64,000 bases of DNA from Xanthostigma xanthostigma (GCA_963575645.1 OY754469.1:40878753-40942752), one strand, 5' to 3'. Shown: positions 30,069-41,085, numbered from the stretch's first letter. A program made the numbers and translations. Notes: a model not told the origin generated them from the letters alone.

Positions 30069-31169
30069 ATTTGTTAAATTTTCCTTTATTATCGTTGCAT
30101 TATCGATTTTACAAATTTAATAAATGTTTTTTGTTTTGTTTCAGGTAAGCGGAGATTGAAAACTTCATTTTATTTGGTAAGACTGTAGAACTATATATTG
30201 TCTGTTTGTATTCTATTTTTATTTAAATATGATTCGCATTCGATAATTAAAATTTTTAAATGTTTTTTACTATAGATAATTGGATTAGTCAAAAATACTT
30301 GAAAGTCGATAATATTTATCTTTTCATGGGTATGACAAAGGCGCCAAAATTTTATTAGTTTGCCAGATATTGTGATTGTGACAGTTTTGAATAAAAAATT
30401 AAAAACTTGAGCATGTAAAAACTTTTTGTTCTAAAACAATATCAAAATACCTACATGCAAAAAGTTTTGCACGGGTTTTAATTTTCAAGCATAGGTACAT
30501 TTCAGTGTTGTAGGTTTTCATCTATCGCCAAAAACCTACAAATCTGAAATAGGTAGCGTATGTTTTATAGTCGCATTCTTCGGTCATATTACAGTATAAA
30601 GCGCTATAAATTCGAAAGCACAATAAGCTATGCGTTGTGCCGACCGTTTTTTATTTTTTAATCTTCATTCACAATAACAGTTATGTTTCCATGATGTTAA
30701 TCTAGTGGCGTAACATTTTACTCTTAAGCGTAAATGCCATTTGAACTTGCTCAATTGTTTATAATTGAAGTTTCGGAATGATAATATCATTGTGCTGAAC
30801 TTTTTGATTTTTTGGTTACTTCTCGTCTACGAAAAATAATCGCTAACCGGTTAATCCGTTTTTACATATTCACAACCGCGGTTTTCTAATCAGTCGACCG
30901 ATTAGCCGGCCTTATTTTTAGCTATTTAAAGAATACCTTTTAAATCGTCATAACTTCTAAACTAAACGAGATACGGACTTACAGTTTGACTTGATTCGGC
31001 TTACTTTTTTCTATCAGAAACTTAATGCGCTATGCATATCTGAGACATTTCTATATTTTTCCAAATATCGCAAATGTTTTCATGTGTTTTACAAATCTGC
31101 AACTTTTGATGACACTAAACGATTTTTGGTTCGCGAGAACAGGCTGTTCTAAATTTTTTTCTTTATATC
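30069..31169. other. Unannotated DNA
   Basis: No gene is supported. 30935-31080 (GTCATAACTTCTAAACTAAACGAG, TTTTTCTATCAGAAACTTAA) weakly resembles the units at 33420-34325. Confidence 0.4.
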
Positions 31170-31552
31170 TCGATCGAAAGTACATACTTTTGGCATCAAT
31201 TGTAAGGCAGAAAGTCTAATCTATACGCATTGGTGGGATTACACGCACTGATGCGGGTAGTACGTACTTTCGGACGGCAGTAAGGAAAAAATCACCTGTC
31301 AACTGTTATTTAGATGTCGTTTCCATAGCAACCCCATTACATTTTAGCTAATAGTCGCGAACAGCTGTCAATCGTGTTTTTACGTATAACCTCAAAGCTG
31401 CTTGCTTGGAATTTATCTGTGTTTTTATGTAATTAATAAAGAATTAATTAATTAATGTATTTAATAAGCGTACTTACGACCGAGGTATAAAGAAATAATA
31501 TATACAGCATCATGGCGCGCAAACTTTCGGCCCTTGTGGTGCAATATACTAT
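31170..31552 (+). repeat. Dispersed repeat C, copy 2
   Basis: Direct-orientation match to 25760-26110 with scattered substitutions and small indels, ending CTTTCGGCCCTTGTGGTGC. Confidence 0.8.
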
Positions 31553-32772
31553 TTCCTTTCGCGCGAATGGTCAATTAACTGATCTCAGAGTATTGTTTAT
31601 ATATAAATAGTTTATATTTTAGTTTTTTAGTCTATTGTCATATTTAAGGAATTGAAATCACCAAAAAAACATGCCATAAGGCGATTGTATTTCCGTCAAC
31701 GTGAACAAAACAAAAAATTGTGAACCAACATTTATACTCCATTTAGAAGGAATGAGGGTTAGACGAATTGATGTAGGTTAAGTATAAGTCAGTGGCGCAC
31801 ACTTCACTTTTTTGATATTTTTGTGGGTTCCAATGAGATTAATATAATTATATTGCTGTAAATTATAAATAACAGTTATCAAACTTTGGATACGGGTTCG
31901 TTTTTAAAATATGTACAAAAAGGACGGTGGGAGGTATTCGCCTTACGTGATGGCATGTGATGTGGAGGGGGGGAGGAGTCAGAACAAACGTCACGTGACC
32001 TACATATTTTTATGTTGACAACGAACATACTATAAATAAATCAGGTTATAATTTTTGTAATATGTTATCGATAAAATTAATTATTAAAATAGTCATTCAT
32101 TTGGCAACTTTATTATTATGTAGAGGGTTGACAAAAACGCGAGTCAGCGAAACAAATGGGGAGAGGGGGGTAAAATTGCGTGACGTATTTTATGGGTTCT
32201 AGCCATAGTTGTAGATTTTTTTAAAGAACCGAAAGCATGAAAATTTGCAGTTGTGTAAAATATGAAAAAAATGTTTATTCAACACGCGTGAGTAATAAAT
32301 AATTTGGGGGCCTTGCTAAATTCGAAAGAAATAATCAATTACTTCATGTTGACGCGTAGAGTGCGAATAATGAGCCGAAACTGTACGGTAATATATTACT
32401 GCACAGTTTCTGGACCAATAGGAACGCGGTAGTGATTTGTATATATAAAAACAGCATCGCAATTCAGCGAAAGTCAGGGCCATCATGTGTGCATCGAGGG
32501 CGGTGGGTACGTCAATCAATGAAGTGATTTATTATTTGTCCCTCTTTTATCAGGGCCCCGATTAAATATTACTCATGCTAGTTGAATAAAGTATTATGTG
32601 CGGCTATTGATCGAAGGAGAATATTCCACTAACGTGTTACCGCACTCACTAGTCGCACAATATACTATTATTTACAAAAAAAAATTAAAATATGTTATTT
32701 TTAAGCTTTTACCTGAAGGGGAGCAGAAACCATAAGCCAAAATAATGTACAAATAATTTTGTGGAACAAGAT
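31553..32772. other. Unannotated DNA
   Basis: No supported gene. G-rich runs at 31962-31975 (GGAGGGGGGGAGG) and 32159-32170 stand out in an AT-rich context. Confidence 0.4.
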
Positions 32773-32856
32773 ACTAGATGCGATGTTTTATAAATTTAGG
32801 GTTGCAAAGTCTAGTACTTTGCAAGCCTATAAATTTATAAAACATCGCATTTAGTA
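32773..32856. repeat. Inverted repeat, hairpin-forming
   Basis: Arms ATGCGATGTTTTATAAATTTA and its complement (TAAATTTATAAAACATCGCAT) surround an inner pair GCAAAGT/ACTTTGC. The whole 84 bp folds as a near-perfect hairpin. Confidence 0.85.
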
Positions 32857-33419
32857 AATCTGAAAAAAAACTTAACTTATCTAAATCGCAAATTATACTA
32901 ACTTGTTGGTCTAAAAAAATAAAATTTCGGTAGACTATAGAACATACGTCACTGTTATACAACGGTTGATATAGTGCATGCGTCGGCGGGTGCTAGTTGA
33001 ACAACTGGCCCGCCGCGACGCAACGAAGAGGTAGAAAGCATATAGAAGGAACAAGGAAAGTTGACGAGGGTGTTTCGGTAGCGACAGAGTGCGAACAAGC
33101 TTTGTACATCTCTTTGTTAAAGTGCTCTTGCTCCATTCTCTAGACATAGTTGTCCGAAATAGCATTACAAGTGTACCGTATGCCCGAATCCCGTCTCGTC
33201 CCGGTTAGACTCTGATCTCGGCTGAATCTCGACTAAAATAATTAATAGAATTTTTTTGTCTGCTTTCTAATCTATCTTTCTAATGTGGAACCATTGCGAT
33301 GGTTTTAAAGTATTTTAGAAACTTTTATGAATTAGGAAATTAAAACCAGCGGCTGATTTTTAAGTCTATTGAATTCAATAATAATTATGACGAACGTTTG
33401 GACAAAAAATATTTTTTTT
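32857..33419. other. Non-coding DNA
   Basis: Nothing recognised. A CpG-rich stretch at 32976-33020 (GCGTCGGCGGGTGC, CCCGCCGCGACGC) is the only notable feature. Confidence 0.4.
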
Positions 33420-34325
33420 AGGCCTAAGCGCAAATTCGCATCTCAATTAGTTTAGAAGTTGTGATGGTTTAAAATGTTTAAAAATTTAAACAATTAAAAT
33501 TGTTTATATCTCCGAAACTAAAAGAGATATAGGGTTGCGGAAGGTCGAAATCGATTCAGAATGACTTTTTCTATAAGCATGCATAATATCAAGCGAAACA
33601 AAGCCAAATTTTTAAAAAAACCGAGAAATCTGTGATATATTGTTTACATACGACTTATATAACTGAGGTTATTCTTATAGAAAAAATCGTGCTGAATCCG
33701 ACCGCTCCCACCTCTGTATCATTAGTCAATTAGAAGTTATGGCGTTTTTAAGTCTTTCTCGAATAATATAAAAAAACGTTTGTATCTCTGAAACTTAAAG
33801 TGATACAGGGTTGTGGGTTATCGGAATCGATTCAGCTTGACTTTTTCTATAAGTTCGGTTAATATAAGATGGGGCCAAAAATCGCTTAGTTCCTTAAAAA
33901 ATTGCAGATTTGCAAAACTCATGAAACATGAAAAGATTTACGATATTTGGAAAAATATAAAAATATCTCAGATATGCTTAATATTGACGTGACTCATAGA
34001 AAAATGTACGCCGAATCGATAAGGCCTAAGCGCAAATTCATATCTCGGTTAGTTAAAATGTATACAAATTTAAACAGTTTAAAATTGGCTATATTTCTGA
34101 AACTAAAAGAGATACAGGGTTGCGGATAGTCGGAATCGATTCAGAATGACTTTTTCTTTAAGTATGCATAATATCAAGCGATTTACAACTGAGGTTTTTC
34201 TTATAGAAAAAATCGCGCTAAATCGATTCCGGCCACTCCCATTTCCGTATCATTAGTCGTTTAAAAGTAATGGCGTTTTTAAGTTTTTCTCAAATATTAT
34301 AAATACGTGTTCATATCTCTGAAAC
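33420..34325. repeat. Degenerate duplicated units
   Basis: GGCCTAAGCGCAAATTC starts a unit at 33421 and again at 34022. GATACAGGGTTG(C/T)GG, GGAATCGATTCAG and GACTTTTTCTATAAG recur at about 33525, 33805 and 34112. Units are diverged and partly rearranged. No ORF. Confidence 0.65.
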
Positions 34326-35149
34326 ATATTTCTGTATAGATAGAACTAAGAATTGCATTAATTAATTCAAATAATATGTCTTGAATTTTAAATAAGAACT
34401 ACATATTTTTGTAAATCGGTGAACTATGTACTGCACTTTTACATCATCACGTATCATTGATTTTATCCTTCGTAAGTAAAACTAGTCAAAGTTGAAACAT
34501 TTCACCAAAATTCTTCTTCGTTCTGTTCAAATAGACAGAAATTAAATACGATTTGGTATGTTTGCGGACATCGCAACCCGTTTGAATTATTTTGTTTTGA
34601 AATCCCTCTCGACTTTCATTACTCGGAATTCCTGAGATCAAACGAAATATTAATACTTTGATGTATCAGCTCACGCTTGGTTGAATTTAACACTTGCGGG
34701 TCATCTGCACTTCTCTCCACTTTGTTCAACTGAATACGTGCTCCAATTCTGCGTATACTATTTTCATATAATATTCCAATAGACGTTGTTACTGTTGTGT
34801 TTTGCAGATCGAACTGAATACACGAGAATTTAAAATATACAAACGCGTACACTATTCAGATTTTTAAACATAATCTATAACACATTTTTGAAGTAAATCT
34901 TCTTTAAGCGCGACCACTGGGCACGTGCCCAGAGCCTCGCGATCGATAGGGGGCCTATATAGTTTCTGCCAGATCACCAAACATTAATAACCGATATTTA
35001 TTACTCAAAAGCATATTTATTTCGAAAAAATCAAAAGATAATGACTAACTACAATACCTACTTGCTTATTAGCTTTTGCATGAGCGAAGCTATTCTACTC
35101 TCGCCCGAAAATCAGGCTTTCCGATTTCAGAATGTTTAGGAAAATTTAA
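34326..35149. other. Unannotated DNA
   Basis: The 77-aa minus ORF at 34619-34852 has no recognisable domain. No repeat was matched. Confidence 0.4.
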
Positions 35150-35458
35150 GGTAGTACGAGCACCAAGGCAACTTTAAATAAAAGGTTTGATTTTTTTATA
35201 TGAAGTTGGACTAAGTCTGAACCAATTCTGAAAATTTTAGGGGGGTTTCCTGATTATTTAAATAAATAAATGACTTCAAAAGGCATGATTTTTTTATATT
35301 TCGGTAGATGGATGATATGTTTTCATTGATTTCTTCAAAACTAGTCGGTGGAAATTAAAAAAAAACGATTTAAATTAAAGTTAAAACCTTAATAAATTAT
35401 TGAAAACAAAAAAACCGTTGTGCCCGACTAATTAAAAAGATTAAATATCTTTTTAATG
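35150..35458 (+). mobile_element. Half of foldback element G
   Basis: It starts GGTAGTACGAGCACCAAGGC and matches the arms of the complete foldback element at 60981-61497, through GGTAGATGGATGATATG and CTTAATAAATTATTGAAAAC to TGTGCCCGACTAATT. It ends at the small central palindrome (AAAAAGATTAAATATCTTTTT), where the Penelope-like insertion begins. The second arm is not present on the other side. Confidence 0.8.
35445..35458. other. 14-bp direct repeat, left (possible target duplication)
   Basis: ATATCTTTTTAATG here and at 37209-37222 brackets the Penelope-like element and its inverted arms. Penelope-like elements make target duplications of variable length, so this fits, but the AT-rich sequence lowers certainty. 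Confidence 0.5.
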
Positions 35459-35513
35459 AGAAGTATATACTGGATGTTTCAGTTATATATAATGACAGGA
35501 AAAAAAGTCATTT
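35456..35513. repeat. 58-bp inverted repeat, left arm
   Basis: It is the exact reverse complement of 37125-37183 as far as I can check by eye, including a run of seven A's against seven T's (GACAGGAAAAAAAGTC / GACTTTTTTTCCTGTC). Confidence 0.85.
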
Positions 35514-35557
35514 TGTTGATATTTTTTTTTTTTTTATTAAGTATTATATATTTGGAG

Positions 35558-35593
35558 TTAAAACGTTTCGCCTCAAAAGGCATCATCAGTTAA
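35558..35593 (-). ncRNA. Hammerhead-ribozyme-like motif of the Penelope-like element
   Basis: On the minus strand: TTAA, core CTGATGA (full consensus), one extra T, stem II GCC/GGC with loop TTTTGA, GAAACGTT, then TTAA. The two TTAA segments pair as stem I, and ACGT would be the minimal stem III. Minimal hammerhead ribozymes are documented in Penelope-like elements. Confidence 0.65.
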
Positions 35594-35852
35594 TATCTGT
35601 AAAACAATAATATAAAAAAAGAAAAATTAAAAAGAGATAAATGAAAGCAAAATTGTCATACTAAGTCAATGAATAATAAATTAATACTTACAGTTTTTAT
35701 TTTAGATTGTGGTTAAAATATTTTTGAAAAAGTTAGAGAAATGAATGTATACTGTCAAAAAAGGTTAATTGCGTAGTTGAAAAATTTTTTAATAAAACTG
35801 AAAAACAGTTGGTAATGAAGATATTAATATTGTACTATTTTTATTTTTATAT

Positions 35853-37127
35853 TTATGTGTTTGTTAAAAGAATATTGTCATAGATGGTGTTTAGTTCTGT
35901 GATGTCTGTTCGATAATTGATAGAATCTGTACATTGTTTGATATGGATCATTTCTAGGGTTAAACGTTTTTTGTAATTATGTTCGGTAGTAATTATTATT
36001 GTGGAATCAAAATCAAATGAGTGGAAATTATCAACTGCATGGTCGCTTAATGCGGTGTTAGGTTTATTGGGATTGAGTTTTTTTTTATTAATTGAATTTT
36101 TATGTTGTAGGATTCTACATTTTAAATATTGTTTTGTTTGTCCAATATATACAGCATTACATTGTTTGCATTTAATGGAGTATATCACATTATATTTTTC
36201 TAAGGTTTTTAAAGGATCTTTTAATTTTGTAAATATTGTGTTACCTAAGGTATTATTATTTGTGAAAATAATCTTGATATTGTAACTTTTAAATAAATTA
36301 TATAGTTCAGAGTGAATAATTGGGAAAAAAGGGAAAATTATTGTATTTGTAATGTCTATTGTATTTGTATTAGTAATATTTGTGTTATAAGTTTGTCTGG
36401 TGTATAAAATTCTTTTATATCGTTTATTTATGTGTTTGTGGATAAATGTTACTGGGTAATTATTGTTAACAAGAAAATTGAAAACTATTTGTAGGTTTTT
36501 GTTATGGAATTGTTTATGTGATAGTAATATGGCTCTGTCTACTAAGTTATTTATAACACTTACTTTATAAGATGTGGCAGTAACTGAGTGAAAATTGATA
36601 TATCTATCTGTTTTAATGGGTTTTCTAAACCAGTTGGTTATTATATAGTTTTTATTGTTGGGTAGTAAGGTTATGTCTAAAAAGTTTAAAGAGTTATGTA
36701 GATTAGATTCTTCTATGGTGAATTTAAGTTTAGTGTGATATGAATTGAAATTATTGAAAATATTATTTATTTGGGATGAATTTGCAATAATTATGATGTC
36801 GTCAACGTATCTTTTATAATAGGAGATGTTATTGTTATTTTTAATAAGTGATTTTTCCATATCTCCAAGGACAAGTTCAGCAATTGTTGAGGAGATAGGA
36901 GATCCCATAGGTACCCCATATAATTGTGAATAGAAATTATTATTGTATGAAAAATATGTGGAGTTTAATATGAATTTGCATATTTCAATGAATTCTTTAT
37001 GTGGAATAGTTGTATAATTTTGTATTAATTGCCAATTATTATTAATTGAAAGTATGGCTAGATCTGTAGGAATATTTGTGTATAATGAAACAATATCGAA
37101 AGAGTATATTTTGTGGTTTGGTGGAAA
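35853..37127 (-). CDS. Penelope-like reverse transcriptase with GIY-YIG endonuclease, N-terminally truncated
   Basis: The longest ATG frame is 36908-35853 (351 aa), but the same frame is open upstream to the arm at about 37127 and includes SFDIVSLYTNIP, the RT motif with the first catalytic Asp. The 351-aa part starts at GSPISS (Penelope-type RT motif), has YVDD at residues 34-37, then FLDITL and a connecting region. The endonuclease follows: YSIKC (243-247) and VYIG (253-256) form the GIY-YIG-like pair, Arg265 and Glu319 match the catalytic positions, and Cys247, Cys250, His269 and His290 recall the Penelope-specific Cys/His motif. The product would nick DNA and prime reverse transcription. 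The fingers and N-terminus are lost, so this copy is probably dead, although the remaining frame is intact. Codon use is very AT-rich. Confidence 0.9.
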   Translation of the reverse strand, partial: FPPNHKIYSFDIVSLYTNIPTDLAILSINNNWQLIQNYTTIPHKEFIEICKFILNSTYFSYNNNFYSQLYGVPMGSPISSTIAELVLGDMEKSLIKNNNNISYYKRYVDDIIIIANSSQINNIFNNFNSYHTKLKFTIEESNLHNSLNFLDITLLPNNKNYIITNWFRKPIKTDRYINFHSVTATSYKVSVINNLVDRAILLSHKQFHNKNLQIVFNFLVNNNYPVTFIHKHINKRYKRILYTRQTYNTNITNTNTIDITNTIIFPFFPIIHSELYNLFKSYNIKIIFTNNNTLGNTIFTKLKDPLKTLEKYNVIYSIKCKQCNAVYIGQTKQYLKCRILQHKNSINKKKLNPNKPNTALSDHAVDNFHSFDFDSTIIITTEHNYKKRLTLEMIHIKQCTDSINYRTDITELNTIYDNILLTNT

Positions 37128-37183
37128 TGACTTTTTTTCCTGTCATTATATATAACTGAAACATCCAGTATATACTTCTCATA
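37125..37183. repeat. 58-bp inverted repeat, right arm
   Basis: Reverse complement of 35456-35513. It interrupts the RT frame and marks the truncation point of the Penelope-like element. Confidence 0.85.
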
Positions 37184-37208
37184 TATCTACCAGTTGTACA
37201 TCATAAGC

Positions 37209-38151
37209 ATATCTTTTTAATGTTTTATTGAATATATAATAATAATAAATTCCTTTAACTCCTAAGTGGAGCATAGGGCCTCTACGAAAATTTTAAATCT
37301 AGTCCATCTTTTGCCAATCCAAGGCTCTCTTCGCTATGTCGTCATTTGTCTTTCGTAGCGTGTGCCCTATCCAATTCCATTTCCTACATTTTATAGCTAA
37401 AAAAGATTTGTTCAAGACATGCACGTAATTTCTAAAGTTCGTTGTTCGAGACGTGTTCATACCATTTCACCTTGATGATTGCTCTGAGAATATAATTTTG
37501 GTTATTTTACCGCTGTCAAGTTGCCTTATCCGTGTTGTACATTCCTGCAGTATGCTCAATGTTCATATATAGGTTATCTGCAAAATCGACATGTATAGCG
37601 TATACAGTTTACTTAGGAAAAGTAACGTTTCGGTGTTTGTTGTACGTCGTTTATAACACTGCTGTTCGTTTAACGACGCTTTTCGAGATGTAATTAGGCC
37701 TGTGAGTGGTGTTTTATTTCAAAAGAAAATGAAACCTCTCGTTTCCATCTCACACCTCTGTTCTACCATATCTTTCTCTCTCTCTCTCTATCTCCGTACT
37801 GATGCGCATATGTGTATACAGAATGTTTTCATTACGTTGAACAAAGCTGATTTTTGCTCTTCTTCAGGTGACTTCAACACCCTTATATTAGCTTGACCTG
37901 TATGTATGTAAAGAAATCTTTCATCGTAATTTTCACCAATTTCAAGAAGTCTGATCAACTTGAAAATTTGCACACGTGTCAAGGCCTGATGACAATATAT
38001 TTATTTCATAAAAATAAATTTGAATTTAAAAATTTGAAAAAAAATAATTGAATTTGGAAATTTGGAAAAAAAATCAAATTTGAAAATTTGGAAAAAAAAA
38101 TACTTTTGATGTCGCTTTGAGACTAAAGATTAAGAAAATAAACTATAGTTT
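37209..38151. other. Unannotated DNA
   Basis: 37209-37222 is the right copy of the 14-bp direct repeat. A (TC)n stretch lies near 37770-37790. Overlapping ORFs of 64 aa on both strands (37702-37982) are not credible genes. Near 38020-38100 a TTTGAAAATTTGG-like motif repeats. Confidence 0.45.
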
Positions 38152-38389
38152 AAAAAACACGCTTTAATAGCAAACAGAACTAAGTAGTAGAAAATAATTA
38201 TTAACAAAATAATTCAATTATAGTAAGAAAGCGTGGGGTACCAATTACTATATTTTCATTATAACTCTAATTTTATAAATAGCTACCACAAGTACCCCAC
38301 GCTTTTTTACTATAATTGAGTTATTTTGTTGATAATTATTTTCTACTTTTTAGTTCGGTTTGCTATTAAAGCGTGTTTTTTTAGTTTTT
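38152..38389. repeat. Long inverted repeat
   Basis: The outer arm AAAACACGCTTTAATAGCAAAC pairs with GTTTGCTATTAAAGCGTGTTTT. The inner arm AGAAAGCGTGGGGTAC pairs with GTACCCCACGCTTTTT. A short AT-rich centre (38245-38290) separates the arms. No ORF. Confidence 0.88.
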
Positions 38390-38503
38390 TTAAAGGTGTG
38401 TTACTAATAGATCGACAGCGCTTAAACTTTTTGGAAGCTGAATTAGGCATGCAAGTGACATACTTTATTGTGTAGTTCAATCAGTGTAAACAACGAAAAT
38501 GAC
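38390..38503. other. Spacer between two inverted repeats
   Basis: Nothing recognised. Confidence 0.4.
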
Positions 38504-38631
38504 ATTTAAAAAGGCAGAACAAAATTCCGGTCGGAATACTCCGGCAGACTGCTTTGAAGGGGCGAGATGAAGGATGTTCGAAGCAGTCTGCCGGAGTGTT
38601 CCGATCGGAATTTTGTTCTGCCTTTTTAAAT
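38504..38631. repeat. Near-perfect 128-bp palindrome
   Basis: Arms of about 50 bases (AAAAGGCAGAACAAAATTCCG ... GGCAGACTGCTT) pair with the right half (AAGCAGTCTGCC ... CGGAATTTTGTTCTGCCTTTT), with one or two mismatches and a spacer of roughly 25 bases. A 75-aa minus ORF crosses it but is explained by the palindrome. Confidence 0.9.
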
Positions 38632-39354
38632 ATAGTTTAGAAAAGGCGTATTTGAAAAAAACTGTGGATATCTCAGTCTTGCCAAAATGAGTTGACGTTT
38701 TCAATCATATTAATGCATATTTAAGGGTTGATTATACCTAAAATATATACGTAAGTATAAAATCATTATTTAATTGAAAATTGTTCTTTTTAGATATTTT
38801 ATAATAACCTGCGCAATCGCTATAAATGGAATAATTAGATTTTTTGTATAATTAATTCATCAGCTTAATACTGAAAAACAAAGTCGTAGGACTCAGTTTT
38901 ACAAACACAATGTAGAGATCATCTTATAGAATGTAGCGGGTTACATCGCCTTTATTTTATTGTTCAATTTTATGTTTGCTACTCCGTAGTGGCCCCAGAA
39001 TAAGTCACTCTTGAATACAGAAAAGAACAGAAAAATATGAAATAAATCAAACACATAAATGTTGATATTTTAAAAGTTGAAAATAATTTAATCATTTTGA
39101 ACACCATTCAGAATTCTTAAGATATTAAAGGTGATATAATTTATGAAACATATTTTTTTTATATAGAAAAATGCCAAGCTTAAAAACCTATAGGTATATT
39201 ATGTTTATGTAAAATTATTTCTTTCGAAACAAATCTATAAAGACAAATTCTGATAGTTCATTTCGATATAAAAAATTTACTAAAAAAATGTTTTTTTCTA
39301 AATTGTGTAAACACACTTTTTTGTAGAATTTCTTGCTCTTTTCTGAAACAGTAT
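38632..39354. other. Unannotated AT-rich DNA
   Basis: Nothing recognised. Confidence 0.4.
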
Positions 39355-39790
39355 TGTAACAAAACTGTTTTAGTTCGTGGTAGAAATTATTTATTTACAA
39401 TAAAACACGTTTAACAAAACAGTTAAACACACAAACAGAAAAGTACTTCTATAATGTAACAGAAACAAAACAGTAAATTCTGACTAATAAAATAAAAGAA
39501 TAATGAAGGAAGAATATAAAGTCACTAATTATGTACACAAAGTTATTTACAACACAGAAACACACCAAAATTTATTTAACACATTTATTTATTAACTATA
39601 TACAGTTCTATCTATTTCGTTCACTATTACTTACACAGTTCATTTATTTATTTATCTTACTGCTCTGTTCCCTGACTGTTAATTTATGTCGATTGTTCAC
39701 TCTATGAAACAAAATGTACGTGACTATTCCTGTGTGACCTCACTGACTCTCGTTATATCGTAATGTCACTACTCTCACATAAAATATTGC
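39355..39790 (-). repeat. LTR fragment of the solo-LTR family
   Basis: On the minus strand it ends in ...ACAGTTTTGTTACA and matches the 3' two-thirds of 23843-24506 (TTGTGTACATAATTAGTGAC, AACTGTTTTGTTAAACG and others). The 5' part with the promoter is missing or too diverged. Confidence 0.75.
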
Positions 39791-40560
39791 ATAACAATCT
39801 AGAGACGCAAGGTTCTATTTTAATATATGGTCACAAAGTATTTATTTGATAAATCTCAAAAAAAAGTCTACTTGGGTAACTTAGTTTTTATAAGATATAT
39901 TAGGTCTCAACCGTTTTCTTTAGCTGTGCGTGAGTTGTTATAAAATAATATTGAATTTTCCATCAAATTTAGCTATATCAATACCAAACTTCTTTAACAG
40001 GCAAGTTACAACATTTGATAGACAGTTCAACTAATTAATTTTAGTTCAGGTATGGATAACCTATATATTATTTGTATCGACATTTTTAAGACATAAGACG
40101 CTGATTTTTTAGTTATCGAGCGTCTATAACCTACAATCTATCTCTGTTCAGGCACTGTTTTAAATTGTTTAATGTTGCCTCGACATTTGTCATTTATATC
40201 TATAAGTATGTCGATAAAATAATAAAATGAAACAACACACGTCCTGGGTTGCAGAAAGGATTGTTAAAAAATTTGTTTGACAACGATCAGTTTTTTGACA
40301 ACCGTTTCTGCAACAGTAAATAAACGAGAAATAATACACGTAAGTAAATAAACACAAAGGTACTTTTTCCTCCAACTATTTTTCTTCCAAAGGAATGCTT
40401 GTAAGTTTAGTGAACTACATTTTAATTCTCTAATCCGATTGTAGCGGTTTTGCATTCTGTTTTTCTTGCGCTGTTTGTCTATAGGTGTTCAAGCCACTAA
40501 AGCTAGAATTACCATAAAAAACTGTATGGTGAGCAGTTTTTAGTATGTAGAACATATTGT
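39791..40560. other. Unannotated DNA
   Basis: Two overlapping minus ORFs of 61-63 aa (40190-40455) have no domain. Nothing else is seen. Confidence 0.4.
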
Positions 40561-40812
40561 GTCTTTATAAGGTCAGTGTACAGTGCGTTTGATATCAATC
40601 AACATTATACATATATTAATTTCCTTCCTTATGAGAATGTTCGGGTTTTTTATTTTGTATTTTTTCCCATATTAATAGTTTGTGATTTTTCATGTTATTG
40701 TTTTCTTTTTTTTTGTTGTACTATGCAGTCGGTTAATGGAACGCTGTCCAAATTTTTTTTGTTAAAGTATTGTACATATTATAAAAAATAAATTTTATCT
40801 TATCTTCCTATG
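40561..40812 (+). repeat. Possible LINE 3' tail
   Basis: ATTGTACATATTATAAAAAA followed by TAAATTTTATCTTATCTT has the look of a LINE 3' UTR ending in TTATC repeats, like that at 27724. No ORF2 motif is visible. The 71-aa ORF at 40576-40791 is Phe-rich and not convincing. Confidence 0.35.
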
Positions 40813-41085
40813 AATAACGTTGAAGTCAAGTTATATCAAATACCAGGCTACATATTTCCATTTGATTTACGTTGGATACAAAATAGACATATGAAATTTA
40901 CTCAAAACGGTTTTAAAGTAGCTAAAATTATATTGCAGAAGGGTTATCAAAAAATCTGATTTGAGAATGACCTTAGATTGTGAAGATATTTCTCCATATG
41001 AAAAGCATAGTAGAGTTTTAAAACGAGCCTGCTAGAAAAATAATAATTGATGGATTGAAACGATATTTTTTCTTAAACTGTGTGT
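40813..41085. other. Non-coding DNA
   Basis: Nothing recognised. Confidence 0.4.

Larger units (their letters stand above)
35459..37208 (-). mobile_element. Penelope-like retroelement, 5'-truncated, with inverted arms
   Basis: A minus-strand RT plus GIY-YIG ORF (35853 to about 37127) is followed by a 3' region with a hammerhead-like motif (35558-35593). The whole is bounded by perfect 58-bp inverted repeats at 35456-35513 and 37125-37183. The N-terminal part of the RT is missing. Inverted or partial terminal repeats are known for Penelope-like elements. Alternatively, the arms may belong to a palindromic element that received the insertion. Confidence 0.85.

Noticed and set aside
36001..36285. 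94-aa plus-strand ORF inside the Penelope-like element
   Set aside because: It is a shadow of the minus-strand RT/endonuclease frame, which has clear family motifs.
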